From NCBI GenBank assembly GCA_002698945.1, contig NZZV01000129.1:1-54252 (forward strand): a stretch of 54,252 nucleotides of DNA, written 5' to 3'. Each line of letters begins with the position of its first letter. Position 1 is the first letter of the stretch. The DNA comes from Acidimicrobiaceae bacterium (GTDB taxonomy: Bacteria; Actinomycetota; Acidimicrobiia; Acidimicrobiales; Ilumatobacteraceae). Shown piece by piece: positions 32,085-41,023 of this stretch. Below the pieces are notes generated by a model. That model searched no databases. It was not told where the DNA came from and saw nothing but the letters and a program-made list of their open reading frames with translations. The position numbers were made by a program, and so were the translations under genes.

Positions 32085-32958
32085 CGACACGCTCACGCGC
32101 CGCGTGGGCGGCGGCTCGTGCCGCGGCCAGGTCGGCGGGGTGGTCACCCGACCGCTCGACCACCTCACGATGTGCGATCCGAGCGTCGTCGGTCGCCAGG
32201 AACGTCGTGAGTCGCACCGCGTCGGCGTACGCCCCGACGGGCAGGGAGCATCCCGACCCCAGCTCGCCCAAGTACGCACGCTCGACCTCGACCGCGCCCC
32301 GGGTCGGAGCGTGATCGATGTGCGCGAGGGCGGCCCGCGTGGCGTCGTCGTCGACCCGGCACTCGAGCGCGACACAGCCCTGCCCGATCGCGGGAACGAA
32401 CCGGTCGGTATCGAGCCGCTCGGCGATCCGATCGGTCAGACCGAGCACCTGGAGCGCGGCGACCGCCATCACGATCGAGCCGTCCTCGGGAATCCGCTCC
32501 AGCCGGGTGTGGATGTTGCCCCGGAGTTCGACGAACGACAGGTCGGGCCGGGCCAGCGCGAGCTGCGCTCGTCGCCGAACCGAACCGGTGGCGACCGTCG
32601 CCCCGGCGGACAACTCGTCGAGCGGACGGCCGATCAGTGCGTCGGCGGGATCCCGGCGCTCGGTGTAGGCACCGATCGTGAGCCGGGAGTCGGTTTCGGT
32701 CGGGAGATCCTTCGCGGAATGCACGGCGACATCGGCACGTCCGTCGATCACCGCCGTCTGGACCTCCTTGACGAACACCCCCTGCCCACCGATCGTGTGG
32801 AGCGGGACGTTCGTGGCCTGGGTGCGATCGCCGTGCGTCTCGACGATGACGAGCGTTGCGTCGATCCCGTCGGCGCCGAGACGTTCGACGACGAACTCGG
32901 CTTGGGTGACCGCCTGTGCGCTCCCGCGCGTCGCGAGCCGAAGGGTCGGCACGGTCAA
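32074..32958 (-). CDS. hemC: Hydroxymethylbilane synthase
   Basis: LRLATRGSAQAVTQAEFV...VHSAKDLPTE...GCVALECR...ERAYLGELGSGCSLPVGAYA. Confidence 0.96.
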   Translation of the reverse strand: MTVPTLRLATRGSAQAVTQAEFVVERLGADGIDATLVIVETHGDRTQATNVPLHTIGGQGVFVKEVQTAVIDGRADVAVHSAKDLPTETDSRLTIGAYTERRDPADALIGRPLDELSAGATVATGSVRRRAQLALARPDLSFVELRGNIHTRLERIPEDGSIVMAVAALQVLGLTDRIAERLDTDRFVPAIGQGCVALECRVDDDATRAALAHIDHAPTRGAVEVERAYLGELGSGCSLPVGAYADAVRLTTFLATDDARIAHREVVERSGDHPADLAAARAAAHAARERVDAG

Positions 32959-34211
32959 CCGAGGTCGAACAGGTCGGCAACGGCGGCGGCGTTGCGCTCA
33001 CCCTGCGGGGTGCCGGCCTGCTGTCGCAAACGAACGGACGGCTCGTGCAGGAGCTTGGCGACCAACCCCCGACTGATCTGCTCGACGAGCTCACGCGACT
33101 CGTCGTCGAGACGGTCGAGCCGAGCGGCGTGGCGGGCCAGCTCGGCCGCACGCAGCTCATCGGCGTGGCGCCGAAGTGACGAGACCAATGGCGCAGCCTG
33201 CAACGAGGTGGCTTCGAGCACGAACCGCTCGACCTCGCCACCGATGATCCGCTCGACCGCGGCGACCTCGGTGATGCGTTGCTGGCGTCCGCGCTCGGCC
33301 CACGCCGTCAGGTCGTCGAGGTCGAGGATGCTGACCCCGTCGAGATCGGCGACCTCGGGAGCGACGTCGCGCGGGACGGCGATGTCGACGATCAGGACCG
33401 GTCGGTCGGCACGATTGCGCAGCCCGGCGTTGTCCGCGGAGATGATGTGCCCGCCGGAGCCGGTCGAGGTGAGGACGACGTCGGCCGTGGCGATCGTGTC
33501 GGCGAGACGATCGAAGCCGAACGCCACACCGTTGATCCGCTCGGCCAACGACTGGCCGCGCTCCGCCGTCCGGTTGACGACCGTGACGTCACCCACCCCG
33601 GCGGAGTGGAGGGCGACGGCGATGCCCTCACCCATCGCACCGGCGCCGACGACGGCAACCTTGCGGCCGTGCAGGTCGCCGAGCCGGTCGAGCGCCATCT
33701 CGACGGCGGCGTGACTGACCGATGCGGTGCCGCGACCGATGGCCGTGTCGGTGCGGACCCGTTTGCCGACCTCGACCGCATGTCGGAACAGGAGGTTCAG
33801 CGTCGTGCGAGCGCCGCCCGACTCCTGTGCGACGTCCCAGGCCTGACGGATCTGGCCGAGAATCTCGGACTCTCCGATGACCGCACTGTCGAGCCCGGAC
33901 GCGACCTCGAACAGGTGACGGACGGCCTGGTCGTCGTGGTGCGAGTAGAGGTGTTCGTGGAGGTCGTCGGCGGCGACGTGCGCCTGATCACAAAAGAAGT
34001 CACGGATGTCGGCGTAGGCACCGTGGAACCGCTCGGTGACGGCGTACACCTCGGTGCGGTTGCACGTACTCACCACGACCGCCTCACGCACGTTGTCGCG
34101 CTGTACGAGCGCCTCGACGCACTTGGGGACCTCGGTGTCGGCCAGGGCGACGCGCTCGAGCAGGCTCAGCGGGCCACTGCGGTGGTTGATACCGAGGACG
34201 AGGATCGACAT
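32955..34211 (-). CDS. hemA: Glutamyl-tRNA reductase
   Basis: MSILVLGINHRSGPLSLLERVAL...VVSTCNRTEVYAV...ESEILGQIRQAW...VVGAGAMGEGIAVAL. Confidence 0.96.
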   Translation of the reverse strand: MSILVLGINHRSGPLSLLERVALADTEVPKCVEALVQRDNVREAVVVSTCNRTEVYAVTERFHGAYADIRDFFCDQAHVAADDLHEHLYSHHDDQAVRHLFEVASGLDSAVIGESEILGQIRQAWDVAQESGGARTTLNLLFRHAVEVGKRVRTDTAIGRGTASVSHAAVEMALDRLGDLHGRKVAVVGAGAMGEGIAVALHSAGVGDVTVVNRTAERGQSLAERINGVAFGFDRLADTIATADVVLTSTGSGGHIISADNAGLRNRADRPVLIVDIAVPRDVAPEVADLDGVSILDLDDLTAWAERGRQQRITEVAAVERIIGGEVERFVLEATSLQAAPLVSSLRRHADELRAAELARHAARLDRLDDESRELVEQISRGLVAKLLHEPSVRLRQQAGTPQGERNAAAVADLFDLG

Positions 34212-34224
34212 GGCACCGACCAGC

Positions 34225-34926
34225 CTAGGCCGTGACCCCGCGGCCGGGTTCGTTCGGAACGGCGTGAAGTTGGCCACCCTGCGCGCTGGCGCGGCGTTGT
34301 TCGTGGTAGCTGAGGATCTGGAGCTCGACCGCGAGGTCGACCTTGCGGATCGTGATGCCGACCGGCACCGAGAGCACCACCGGGGCGAAGTTCAAGATGC
34401 TGGTGACGCCGGCCTTGACGAGCCGATCGGCGGCGTCCTGGGCGGCGGCGGGCGGAGTGGCGATCACGCCGATCGAGACGTTCTTCGCCGCCACGATCTG
34501 CGGCAACTCGTCGAGCGGGCGGACGCGGGCCCCGCCGACGAGGGTGTCGACCTTGTCGTGGTCGATGTCGACGATGCCGGCCACCGGGAAGCCCCGATCG
34601 GTGAACCCGCCGTAGCCGGCGAGCGCCTGGCCGAGGTTGCCGGCGCCGACGATGACGACCGGCCAGTCGTGGTCGAGGCCGAGTTCGCGGCGGATCTGAT
34701 AGACGAGATAGTCGACCTCGTACCCGACGCCGCGGGTGCCGTAGCTCCCGAGGTACGACAGGTCTTTGCGGACCTTGGCGGCGTTCACGCCGGCCAGTTC
34801 GGCGAGCCCTTCCGAGGAGATGTTGGCGACGCCGGCTGCTGCCTGGTCGGCCAGGATCTGCAGGTAGACCGGCAACCGGGCCACCGTCGCTTCGGGAATG
34901 CGGCGTCGTGATCGATGAGGGGGCAT
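34225..34926 (-). CDS. rex: Redox-sensing transcriptional repressor Rex
   Basis: ARLPVYLQILADQAAAGVANISSEGLAELAGVNAAKVRKDLSYLGSYGTRGVGYEV; VIVGAGNLGQALAGY. Confidence 0.95.
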   Translation of the reverse strand: MPPHRSRRRIPEATVARLPVYLQILADQAAAGVANISSEGLAELAGVNAAKVRKDLSYLGSYGTRGVGYEVDYLVYQIRRELGLDHDWPVVIVGAGNLGQALAGYGGFTDRGFPVAGIVDIDHDKVDTLVGGARVRPLDELPQIVAAKNVSIGVIATPPAAAQDAADRLVKAGVTSILNFAPVVLSVPVGITIRKVDLAVELQILSYHEQRRASAQGGQLHAVPNEPGRGVTA

Positions 34927-34948
34927 CGTCCGTACAGACTACGAACAA

Positions 34949-34964
34949 TGTGCACAGATTCACA
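34949..34964. promoter_or_regulatory. Candidate Rex operator (ROP) upstream of rex-hemACD
   Basis: TGTGAATCTGTGCACA on the minus strand vs known Streptomyces-type TGTGAA-N4-TTCACA (one base off); 17 nt upstream of the TAGTCT -10-like element. Confidence 0.7.
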
Positions 34965-35050
34965 AGCTGACACGGCCCGGCCGGGTGCTCACCCGCCCGT
35001 CGACGCCTGCTGCGTGCGCTCGCGCGTCGCATGCCCGAGCAGTGCTCGGG

Positions 35051-36553
35051 TCAGGCGAGAATGGTGCCTTCGAGCTCGCGGCGGATCAGCTTGCCGGCCG
35101 CATTGCGGGGCAGCCGATCGACGAACACGATCTTGCTCGGACACTTGTAGCGGGCGAGGTAGTCGAGACAGTGTTCGACGAGTTGGTCCTCGTCGGCCGT
35201 CGAGCCCGACTCGAGCACGACGTAGGCCTTGACCGCCTCACCGTCGTGGGGGTGCGGCACACCGAGCACGCCCGCCTCGGCGACGGCCGGATGACTGTTG
35301 AGCACCTCTTCGACCTCGGCCGGGAACACGTTGAACCCGGACACGATGATCAGGTCCTTGGCACGGTCGACGAGATACAAGAACCCGTCCTCGTCGACGA
35401 CACCGACGTCGCCGGTGCGCAACCAGCCGTCGACCAGCACGCGATCGGTCGCATCCTGATCGTTCCAGTAGCCGAGGAAGACGTTCGGACCCTTGACCCA
35501 GATCTCACCCGCGTCACCGACCGGCACGTCGTTGCCGTCGTCGTCGACCAACCGGACCTCCTGTCCGCCGAGCACCCGTCCGACGGAGCCGGCACGCCGC
35601 CCGGATTCGATCGAGTTCGTCACGACCGGTGACGCCTCGGTCAGGCCGTAGCCCTCGAGGATCGACAACCCGAACTTCGCCTCCATCCGGTCGGCGACGG
35701 CCGGAGCCAGCCGCGACGCACCCGAGAGCGGCAGACGAACCGACGCGAACGCGTCGGACGGCACCTCGTCGAAATGGCTGAACGCGATCCACATCGGCGG
35801 AGCGCCGGGCACCACCGTCACCTGACGTTGCACGATCGACTGGACCGCCGTGGCAGGGTCGAAGCGTTGCACCAGCAGCACGGTGGCGCCGACCGACAGC
35901 GAGACACCGAGCGCGACGTTGAGTCCGAAGATGTGGAACAGCGGGAGCACCGCGTACACGACGTCGCCGGCCCGCGTGCGATCGGCGACGGAGTGGCCCT
36001 GTTCGATGTTGGCGGCGAGATTGCCGTGGCTGAGCATCGCGGCCTTCGAGCGACCGGCGGTGCCGCTCGTGAAGATGAGCACGGCGAGGTGATCGGGCTC
36101 GACGTCGACGAGCGGCACGGGCTCCGACTCGAGCAGATCGGCGATGGTCGTCGTGCCCTCGTCCGCATCGCCCTCGGCGATGACGACGCGCTCGATGCTC
36201 GGTACGACGGACCGGTCGACACGACGCCACGAAGCCAGCGCGGTCGGCCCGACGACGACGGTCGTCGGTTCGACGGCACCGAGCTCTTCCTCCAACTCGT
36301 GAGCAGGGCTGGACGGGTTGAGCGGGACGGCGATCGCACCGACGCCGATCGTGGCGAGGTACGTGATCACGAAGTAGCGATTGTTCCCGCACATGATCGC
36401 CACCCGATCACCCTGTCGGACCCCGGCCTTGGTGAGCCCGCCGCGCAGACGACCGACCTGATCACGAAGTTCTCCGTACGTCGTGTCGCGGTTCCGTGAG
36501 ATCAGCGCCACGCGGTCGTCCACGTGCCCCTCGATCATGTCAGCGAGATTCAT
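35051..36553 (-). CDS. Long-chain acyl-CoA synthetase/AMP-dependent ligase
   Basis: LIFTSGTAGRSKAAMLSHGNL...EGYGLTEASPVV...DGWLRTGDVGVVDEDGFLYLVDRAKDLIIVSGFNVFPAEVEEVL...RNAAGKLIRREL. Confidence 0.94.
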   Translation of the reverse strand: MNLADMIEGHVDDRVALISRNRDTTYGELRDQVGRLRGGLTKAGVRQGDRVAIMCGNNRYFVITYLATIGVGAIAVPLNPSSPAHELEEELGAVEPTTVVVGPTALASWRRVDRSVVPSIERVVIAEGDADEGTTTIADLLESEPVPLVDVEPDHLAVLIFTSGTAGRSKAAMLSHGNLAANIEQGHSVADRTRAGDVVYAVLPLFHIFGLNVALGVSLSVGATVLLVQRFDPATAVQSIVQRQVTVVPGAPPMWIAFSHFDEVPSDAFASVRLPLSGASRLAPAVADRMEAKFGLSILEGYGLTEASPVVTNSIESGRRAGSVGRVLGGQEVRLVDDDGNDVPVGDAGEIWVKGPNVFLGYWNDQDATDRVLVDGWLRTGDVGVVDEDGFLYLVDRAKDLIIVSGFNVFPAEVEEVLNSHPAVAEAGVLGVPHPHDGEAVKAYVVLESGSTADEDQLVEHCLDYLARYKCPSKIVFVDRLPRNAAGKLIRRELEGTILA

Positions 36554-36593
36554 CCGAGCCCCCTCCGGCCGATCAGCGTACCCGGACGGCGAT

Positions 36594-36677
36594 TCAGAGG
36601 CGGAGCAACGAGATCACGCCGGCGATCAGGATCGCTGCAAGGAGCAAGCCGAGCGTGAGTGTGGTCGCGGGACGCAT
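36594..36677 (-). CDS. Putative 27-aa single-TM microprotein
   Basis: MRPATTLTLGLLLAAILIAGVISLLRL*; starts 9 nt after the SAM hydrolase stop with AGGGTGAGG upstream of ATG. Confidence 0.45.
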   Translation of the reverse strand: MRPATTLTLGLLLAAILIAGVISLLRL

Positions 36678-36686
36678 CGCCTCACC

Positions 36687-37580
36687 CTACTGCGGGCGGC
36701 GGCCGAACTCGACGGCGGTGACCGACGGCGTCGGGTCGCCGAGATCGCGCAGCACCACCTGGTCGCCGGGCCCGACACCGAGCTCGTCGGCAGCCGACCG
36801 CTGATCCATGGCGAGTGCCAGCATCCCGTACGAGTCGAGCACCAGCCCGATCGCTCCCCCGGCCAGCTGGGCGAAGCTCGTCGCCCGGGTCGCCGTGCGC
36901 ACGGTCGTGTGCGTCGCATCGGACGGGTCGGTCGGGTTCGGGATGACGACCTCGACCAACGATCCCCAGTCCGTCGGCAGGTCGTCCGGACCGACGTTCA
37001 ACTGGGCGTTGCCGAACCGGTCGACCCACAGCACCTCGGCGATCAGGTCGTCGCCGTCGTCACGGGGCAACGGGATCGTTCCCGGCAACAACAGCGACGG
37101 GTCGACCGGCGTGCCGAGGTCGTACAGATCCACGCCGTTGCACAGGTAGGCCGCCGCCGGAGCGAAGATGTCGCGACCGGCGAACGTCGCCCCAGCGGCG
37201 TCGAGCTGGTACTCGGCATTGGTCAGCTCGACGGCTCGGTCCGCGCCACCGGCCATCGCGACGGCCGGGGCGAGCAACCCGTTGTCGGGGCCGACGATCA
37301 CGCCGGCACCGCCGGCGACCTCGATGGCGACGGCGCGCCGAACGGTCGCGACGCCCGGGTCGACCACCGCGAGCACGACGCCACCGGGCACGTATCCGAT
37401 GCAACGAGCGAGCGCCAGGGCCCCGGCGCGCAGGTCGAACGGCGGGATCTCGTGGGTCAGGTCGAGCACGGTGGTGTGCGGCGCGAGGTCGCGGATGACC
37501 GCCTTCACGACCCCCACGAACTCGTCGGCGGTGCCGTAGTCGGTGAGGAACGAGACGGTGTCGTAGCGGGGCTCGGTCAC
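36687..37580 (-). CDS. SAM hydroxide adenosyltransferase / DUF62 family (SAM hydrolase)
   Basis: VSFLTDYGTADEFVGVVKAVI...VVDPGVATVRRAVAIEV...VGPDNGLLAPAV...GRDIFAPAAAYL...WVDRFGNAQLNV. Confidence 0.9.
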   Translation of the reverse strand: MTEPRYDTVSFLTDYGTADEFVGVVKAVIRDLAPHTTVLDLTHEIPPFDLRAGALALARCIGYVPGGVVLAVVDPGVATVRRAVAIEVAGGAGVIVGPDNGLLAPAVAMAGGADRAVELTNAEYQLDAAGATFAGRDIFAPAAAYLCNGVDLYDLGTPVDPSLLLPGTIPLPRDDGDDLIAEVLWVDRFGNAQLNVGPDDLPTDWGSLVEVVIPNPTDPSDATHTTVRTATRATSFAQLAGGAIGLVLDSYGMLALAMDQRSAADELGVGPGDQVVLRDLGDPTPSVTAVEFGRRPQ

Positions 37581-37649
37581 GCCGACGACGCTAACGGTCC
37601 GGGCCCGGCCGAGGCCCGACGATGCCGAAAACGGTCGAGGAAAAAGGTC

Positions 37650-37686
37650 AAGGGCCGGTGCCAACCCCCCGATGGCACCGGCCCTT
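37650..37686 (-). terminator. Intrinsic terminator between proC and SAM hydrolase
   Basis: Minus strand AAGGGCCGGTGCCA-TCGGGGGGT-TGGCACCGGCCCTT then GACCTTTTT; 14-bp perfect stem with T5 tract. Confidence 0.88.
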
Positions 37687-37798
37687 TGGCGCTGCCGGTC
37701 TTGCGACCGGTGCGCTCACCGATGCTCACTGTAGGGGAGAACGTGGCGTGAGAAAAGCGTCACACCCGAATTTGTTCGCGAGATCACTTTCGGTTCGT

Positions 37799-38587
37799 TC
37801 AGGCCCCGAGCTCGCGACTACGTTCCGCCGCCGCCTGGACGGCGTCGATCAGCGCCGCACGCGTCGCCCGCTCCTCGAGCACCCGGAGCCCGGCCGCCGT
37901 GGTACCGCCCGGTGACGTCACCCGAGCGCGCAGCGCCGCCGGGTCGCCGTCACGTTCGAGCAAGGCCGCGGCGCCGACGAGCAGTTGGGCGACCATCGGC
38001 TCGGCGTGGTCGCGCGGCAAACCGGCGAGCACGCCGGCATCGATGAGCGCTTCGGCGATCAGGAACACATACGCCGGACCTGATCCGGTCAGACCGGTCA
38101 CCGCGTCGAGCTGTCCCTCGTCGACACGCACGACGAGGCCGACGGCGCCGAGGACCGAGTCGGCCCAGTCGAGATCCGCGTCGCCGGCCCCGTCCGCGGC
38201 GGCGATCGCACTCACACCCTGCCCGACGAGGGCGGGGGTATTCGGCATCGCCCGGACCACGGCGACACCCTCCCCCGCCGCCTCCGAGATCGCGCGAGTC
38301 GTGACACCGGCGGCGACCGACAACAGGCGCGTCGCCCCGGCCGCGACGGCACCGGCAGCGACCGCCGGGACGGTGTGCGGCTTGACCGCGAGCACCGCGG
38401 AGCGACACGGCGGCACCTCGTCGACGACGGTCAGGTCGGGGAACAGACCGGCGAGCTCGGCGCGCCGACCCGGCGACGGTTCGACGATCGCGAGCGCGTC
38501 CCGCTCGACGACGCCACCGTCGAGCAGGCCGCCGACGAGCGCGGCCCCCATGTTGCCGCCACCGATCACCACGAGTTCGAAGCTCAT
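37799..38587 (-). CDS. proC: Pyrroline-5-carboxylate reductase
   Basis: MSFELVVIGGGNMGAALVGGLL...AVKPHTVPAV...RAMPNTPALVGQG...AVTGLTGSGPAYVFLIAEALIDAG...VTSPGGTTAAGLRVLEE. Confidence 0.95.
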   Translation of the reverse strand: MSFELVVIGGGNMGAALVGGLLDGGVVERDALAIVEPSPGRRAELAGLFPDLTVVDEVPPCRSAVLAVKPHTVPAVAAGAVAAGATRLLSVAAGVTTRAISEAAGEGVAVVRAMPNTPALVGQGVSAIAAADGAGDADLDWADSVLGAVGLVVRVDEGQLDAVTGLTGSGPAYVFLIAEALIDAGVLAGLPRDHAEPMVAQLLVGAAALLERDGDPAALRARVTSPGGTTAAGLRVLEERATRAALIDAVQAAAERSRELGA

Positions 38588-38796
38588 GACGTCGACGCTA
38601 CTTCCACGCCGTTCGACGACGAGGGTGCGATCCCGAGTGAGGGCATCGGGGTCTGCGTGGAGCCGAGGCGCCGGGCGGGAGTGATGGCGACCCCCGCCCG
38701 GCGACTCGTGGGTCCGAGTGATGCGAGGTACCGACTTCCCCGATCTGCGCCCGGACACCTCACAGGAAGGTGACGAGTCGGGCGGATCGGAAACGA

Positions 38797-39270
38797 TCAG
38801 GCGAATTTGCTGGCGAACGCCCGCCGCACCAGGAACCGGAAGTCGGCTTCGACCGCCGTGTACAACGTGCCGATCACGCGATCGAGTTCGTCCGGCGTCA
38901 CGGCCGAGTCGGGGATCTGCCCGCGGAGGTAGACCGCGTCTTCGTCGCCGACCGAGAAGTACGCGCCGACGAGGGTGTCGTTGCGACGGAGCAGATGTTC
39001 GAGGATCTCGTCGCGGTGCTCGGGCGGATCCGGCAGTACGTACGTCTCGTAGCGGAGCGTGCGCTGGCCGAGGGTGAGCCACACGGTGATGAACTCCTTG
39101 TCCTCTCCCCGCAGTCGCACGTACCAGCGTGGTTCGGCGAGCATCGTCCCGTCGCTCGTGCCGCGGTCGACCGCGGCGACCAAGGAGTTGTCGTCAGCGA
39201 AGTCGTCGAGCCACGCGTCGATCAGCGCGCGCAGGTCGGCGAGGCGGGGTTCGTCGTGCAGTTCACTCAT
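38797..39270 (-). CDS. YbjN-domain protein
   Basis: RWYVRLRGEDKEFITVWLTLGQRTLRYETYVLPDPPEHRDEILEHLLRRNDTLVGAYFSVGDEDAVYLRGQIP; beside mshA as in mycobacteria (Rv0486-Rv0487). Confidence 0.82.
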   Translation of the reverse strand: MSELHDEPRLADLRALIDAWLDDFADDNSLVAAVDRGTSDGTMLAEPRWYVRLRGEDKEFITVWLTLGQRTLRYETYVLPDPPEHRDEILEHLLRRNDTLVGAYFSVGDEDAVYLRGQIPDSAVTPDELDRVIGTLYTAVEADFRFLVRRAFASKFA

Positions 39271-39330
39271 CGCAGTTCACGCATGCCCGTCAGGCATCGC
39301 CGTCACACATCCCAGCGCGGATCCACCGTC

Positions 39331-40545
39331 TCAGTGACCCAATACCAGACGGCGGGCGGGGAGGTCGGCGTAGAGACGTCGGAGGCGGGCGGCGGCGAAC
39401 GCCCAGGTGTAGCGCGACGCACGCACGGCGGCGGCGGCACCCATCGCGTCGGCGAGCAACGGCTCGTCGAGGATGCGGGCGATCGCCTTCGCGAACTCCG
39501 CCGGGTCGCGGTCGGGAACCAGGAACCCGGTCTCGCCGTGCTCGACGAGCGACTGCAGGCCGCCGACCGCGCTCGCGACGACCGGGGTCCCGCACGCCGC
39601 TGCTTCGAGCGCCACCAGGCCGAAGCTCTCACTCCGGCTGGGAACGACGACGACGTCGGCCGCCCGGTAGTACGTGGACAGGATGTGGTGGGGCTGTGGC
39701 TCGACGAAGTCGACCTGGTCGTGCAACCCGAGCTCGTCGACGAGTTCGTGTGCACGCTCGAGTTCGCCGTCGCCGGTCGTGCCGGAGGCACCGCCGACGA
39801 TCACCAATCGGGCGTCGGAACGGCCGAGGGCGTGGAGCGCCCGGATCGCCACGTCGGGCCCCTTCAACGGTTGGATGCGGCCGACGAACAACAGCATCGG
39901 CACCGTCGGGTCGACGTCGATCGCACGGCGGGCACCGGTGCGGTCGCCCGGGCCGAACAGTGCGTGTTCGACGCCGGGCGCGATGATCTCGATCTGGCCC
40001 TGCGGGTCGCCGTACAGGCGCCGGAACTGGGCCTCCTCCTCCGGACACGACACGCACACCGCGTCGGCACAGTTGATGAGTTCGGCCTCGGCGCGATCGC
40101 GCCATACCGGCTCGGGGTCACCACCTTCGGCCTTGACCCGGGCGAGGGTGTGGAACGTCGAGACGAACGGGATGTCGAGTTCGTGCTTGATCCGGTGCGC
40201 GGCGACACCGCTCAGCCAGTAGTTGGCGTGCACGACGTCGGCGCCGCCGATGATCGCGAGGTGTTCGAGCACCCGATCGGTGAACTCGTCGACGACGTCA
40301 CCCAGCGCCTCCTTCGGCAGGTGGTGCGGGCCGGCCTCGATGTGGACGACGGTGTGGTTCGGCTCCACCACCACCTCGCACGGCAGGCCCTCCCGATCGG
40401 CCCGCGTGTACGTGAAACACTCGACGCCGGCCTGTGCCAACGACGACACCAGCTCTCGTACGTACACGTTCATGCCGCCGCTGTCGCCGGAGCCCGGCTG
40501 CAGCAGCGGCGACGTGTGAAGGGTAATCACGGCCACGCGGCGCAT
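39331..40545 (-). CDS. mshA: D-inositol-3-phosphate glycosyltransferase (mycothiol biosynthesis)
   Basis: VAVITLHTSPLLQPGSGDSGGMNVYVRELVSSLA...LLFVGRIQPLKGPDVAIRAL...VVPSRSESFGLVALEAAACGTPVVAS. Confidence 0.94.
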   Translation of the reverse strand: MRRVAVITLHTSPLLQPGSGDSGGMNVYVRELVSSLAQAGVECFTYTRADREGLPCEVVVEPNHTVVHIEAGPHHLPKEALGDVVDEFTDRVLEHLAIIGGADVVHANYWLSGVAAHRIKHELDIPFVSTFHTLARVKAEGGDPEPVWRDRAEAELINCADAVCVSCPEEEAQFRRLYGDPQGQIEIIAPGVEHALFGPGDRTGARRAIDVDPTVPMLLFVGRIQPLKGPDVAIRALHALGRSDARLVIVGGASGTTGDGELERAHELVDELGLHDQVDFVEPQPHHILSTYYRAADVVVVPSRSESFGLVALEAAACGTPVVASAVGGLQSLVEHGETGFLVPDRDPAEFAKAIARILDEPLLADAMGAAAAVRASRYTWAFAAARLRRLYADLPARRLVLGH

Positions 40546-40595
40546 CAGGACGTCAAACACTACCGACGTGGTCAGCATTCCCCGGGTTCGAAGCC

Positions 40596-40610
40596 CCTGA
40601 CCCCTTCTGG
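40596..40610. repeat. Orphan half-arm related to element F
   Basis: CCTGACCCCTTCTGG identical to 15 nt of the selA-selB inverted repeat right arm; intergenic between mshA and the XRE gene. Confidence 0.6.
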
Positions 40611-40625
40611 TTGGCCACCTGCTGG

Positions 40626-41018
40626 TCAGCCGGAGGCGAGGAAGCTGTCGTACACGTTGACGAGCGCTCGCTTCTGGTCGTCGGTGAGGTACTCGTCGGC
40701 CTCGATCGCCTCGCGCACGGTACTGGTGCGTCGATCGCCGTCGGGGAGGATGCCGGCCTTCACGTACAGCGTCTCGACACTGATCTTGAGCGCCTGGGCC
40801 ACCTGTTGGAGGATCTCGGCCGACGGCTTGCGCAGACCGCGTTCGATCTGCGACAGGTACGGGTTGGAGACGTCCGCCAGTTCGGCCAGCCGCCGAACCG
40901 ACATCTCGGCCTGCTCGCGCTGACGTCGGATGAACGAACCGACCCCGAACGGATCGACGGGGTCGGCCGGGTCGCCGCCGGCCGACGCGTTCGTCGCGCC
41001 ACCGTCGGCGCCGGCCAC
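40626..41018 (-). CDS. XRE-family helix-turn-helix regulator
   Basis: FIRRQREQAEMSVRRLAELADVSNPYLSQIERGLRKPSAEILQQVAQALKIS. Confidence 0.9.
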   Translation of the reverse strand: MAGADGGATNASAGGDPADPVDPFGVGSFIRRQREQAEMSVRRLAELADVSNPYLSQIERGLRKPSAEILQQVAQALKISVETLYVKAGILPDGDRRTSTVREAIEADEYLTDDQKRALVNVYDSFLASG

Positions 41019-41023
41019 GGGGG

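Noticed and set aside
35034-35050. Terminator at CCCGAGCAGTGCTCGGG after the acyl-CoA ligase gene
   Set aside because: Palindrome with a 1-nt centre and no T tract; too little evidence to call a terminator.
38770-40923. 717-aa plus-strand ORF
   Set aside because: Antisense to ybjN and mshA; no domain signature.
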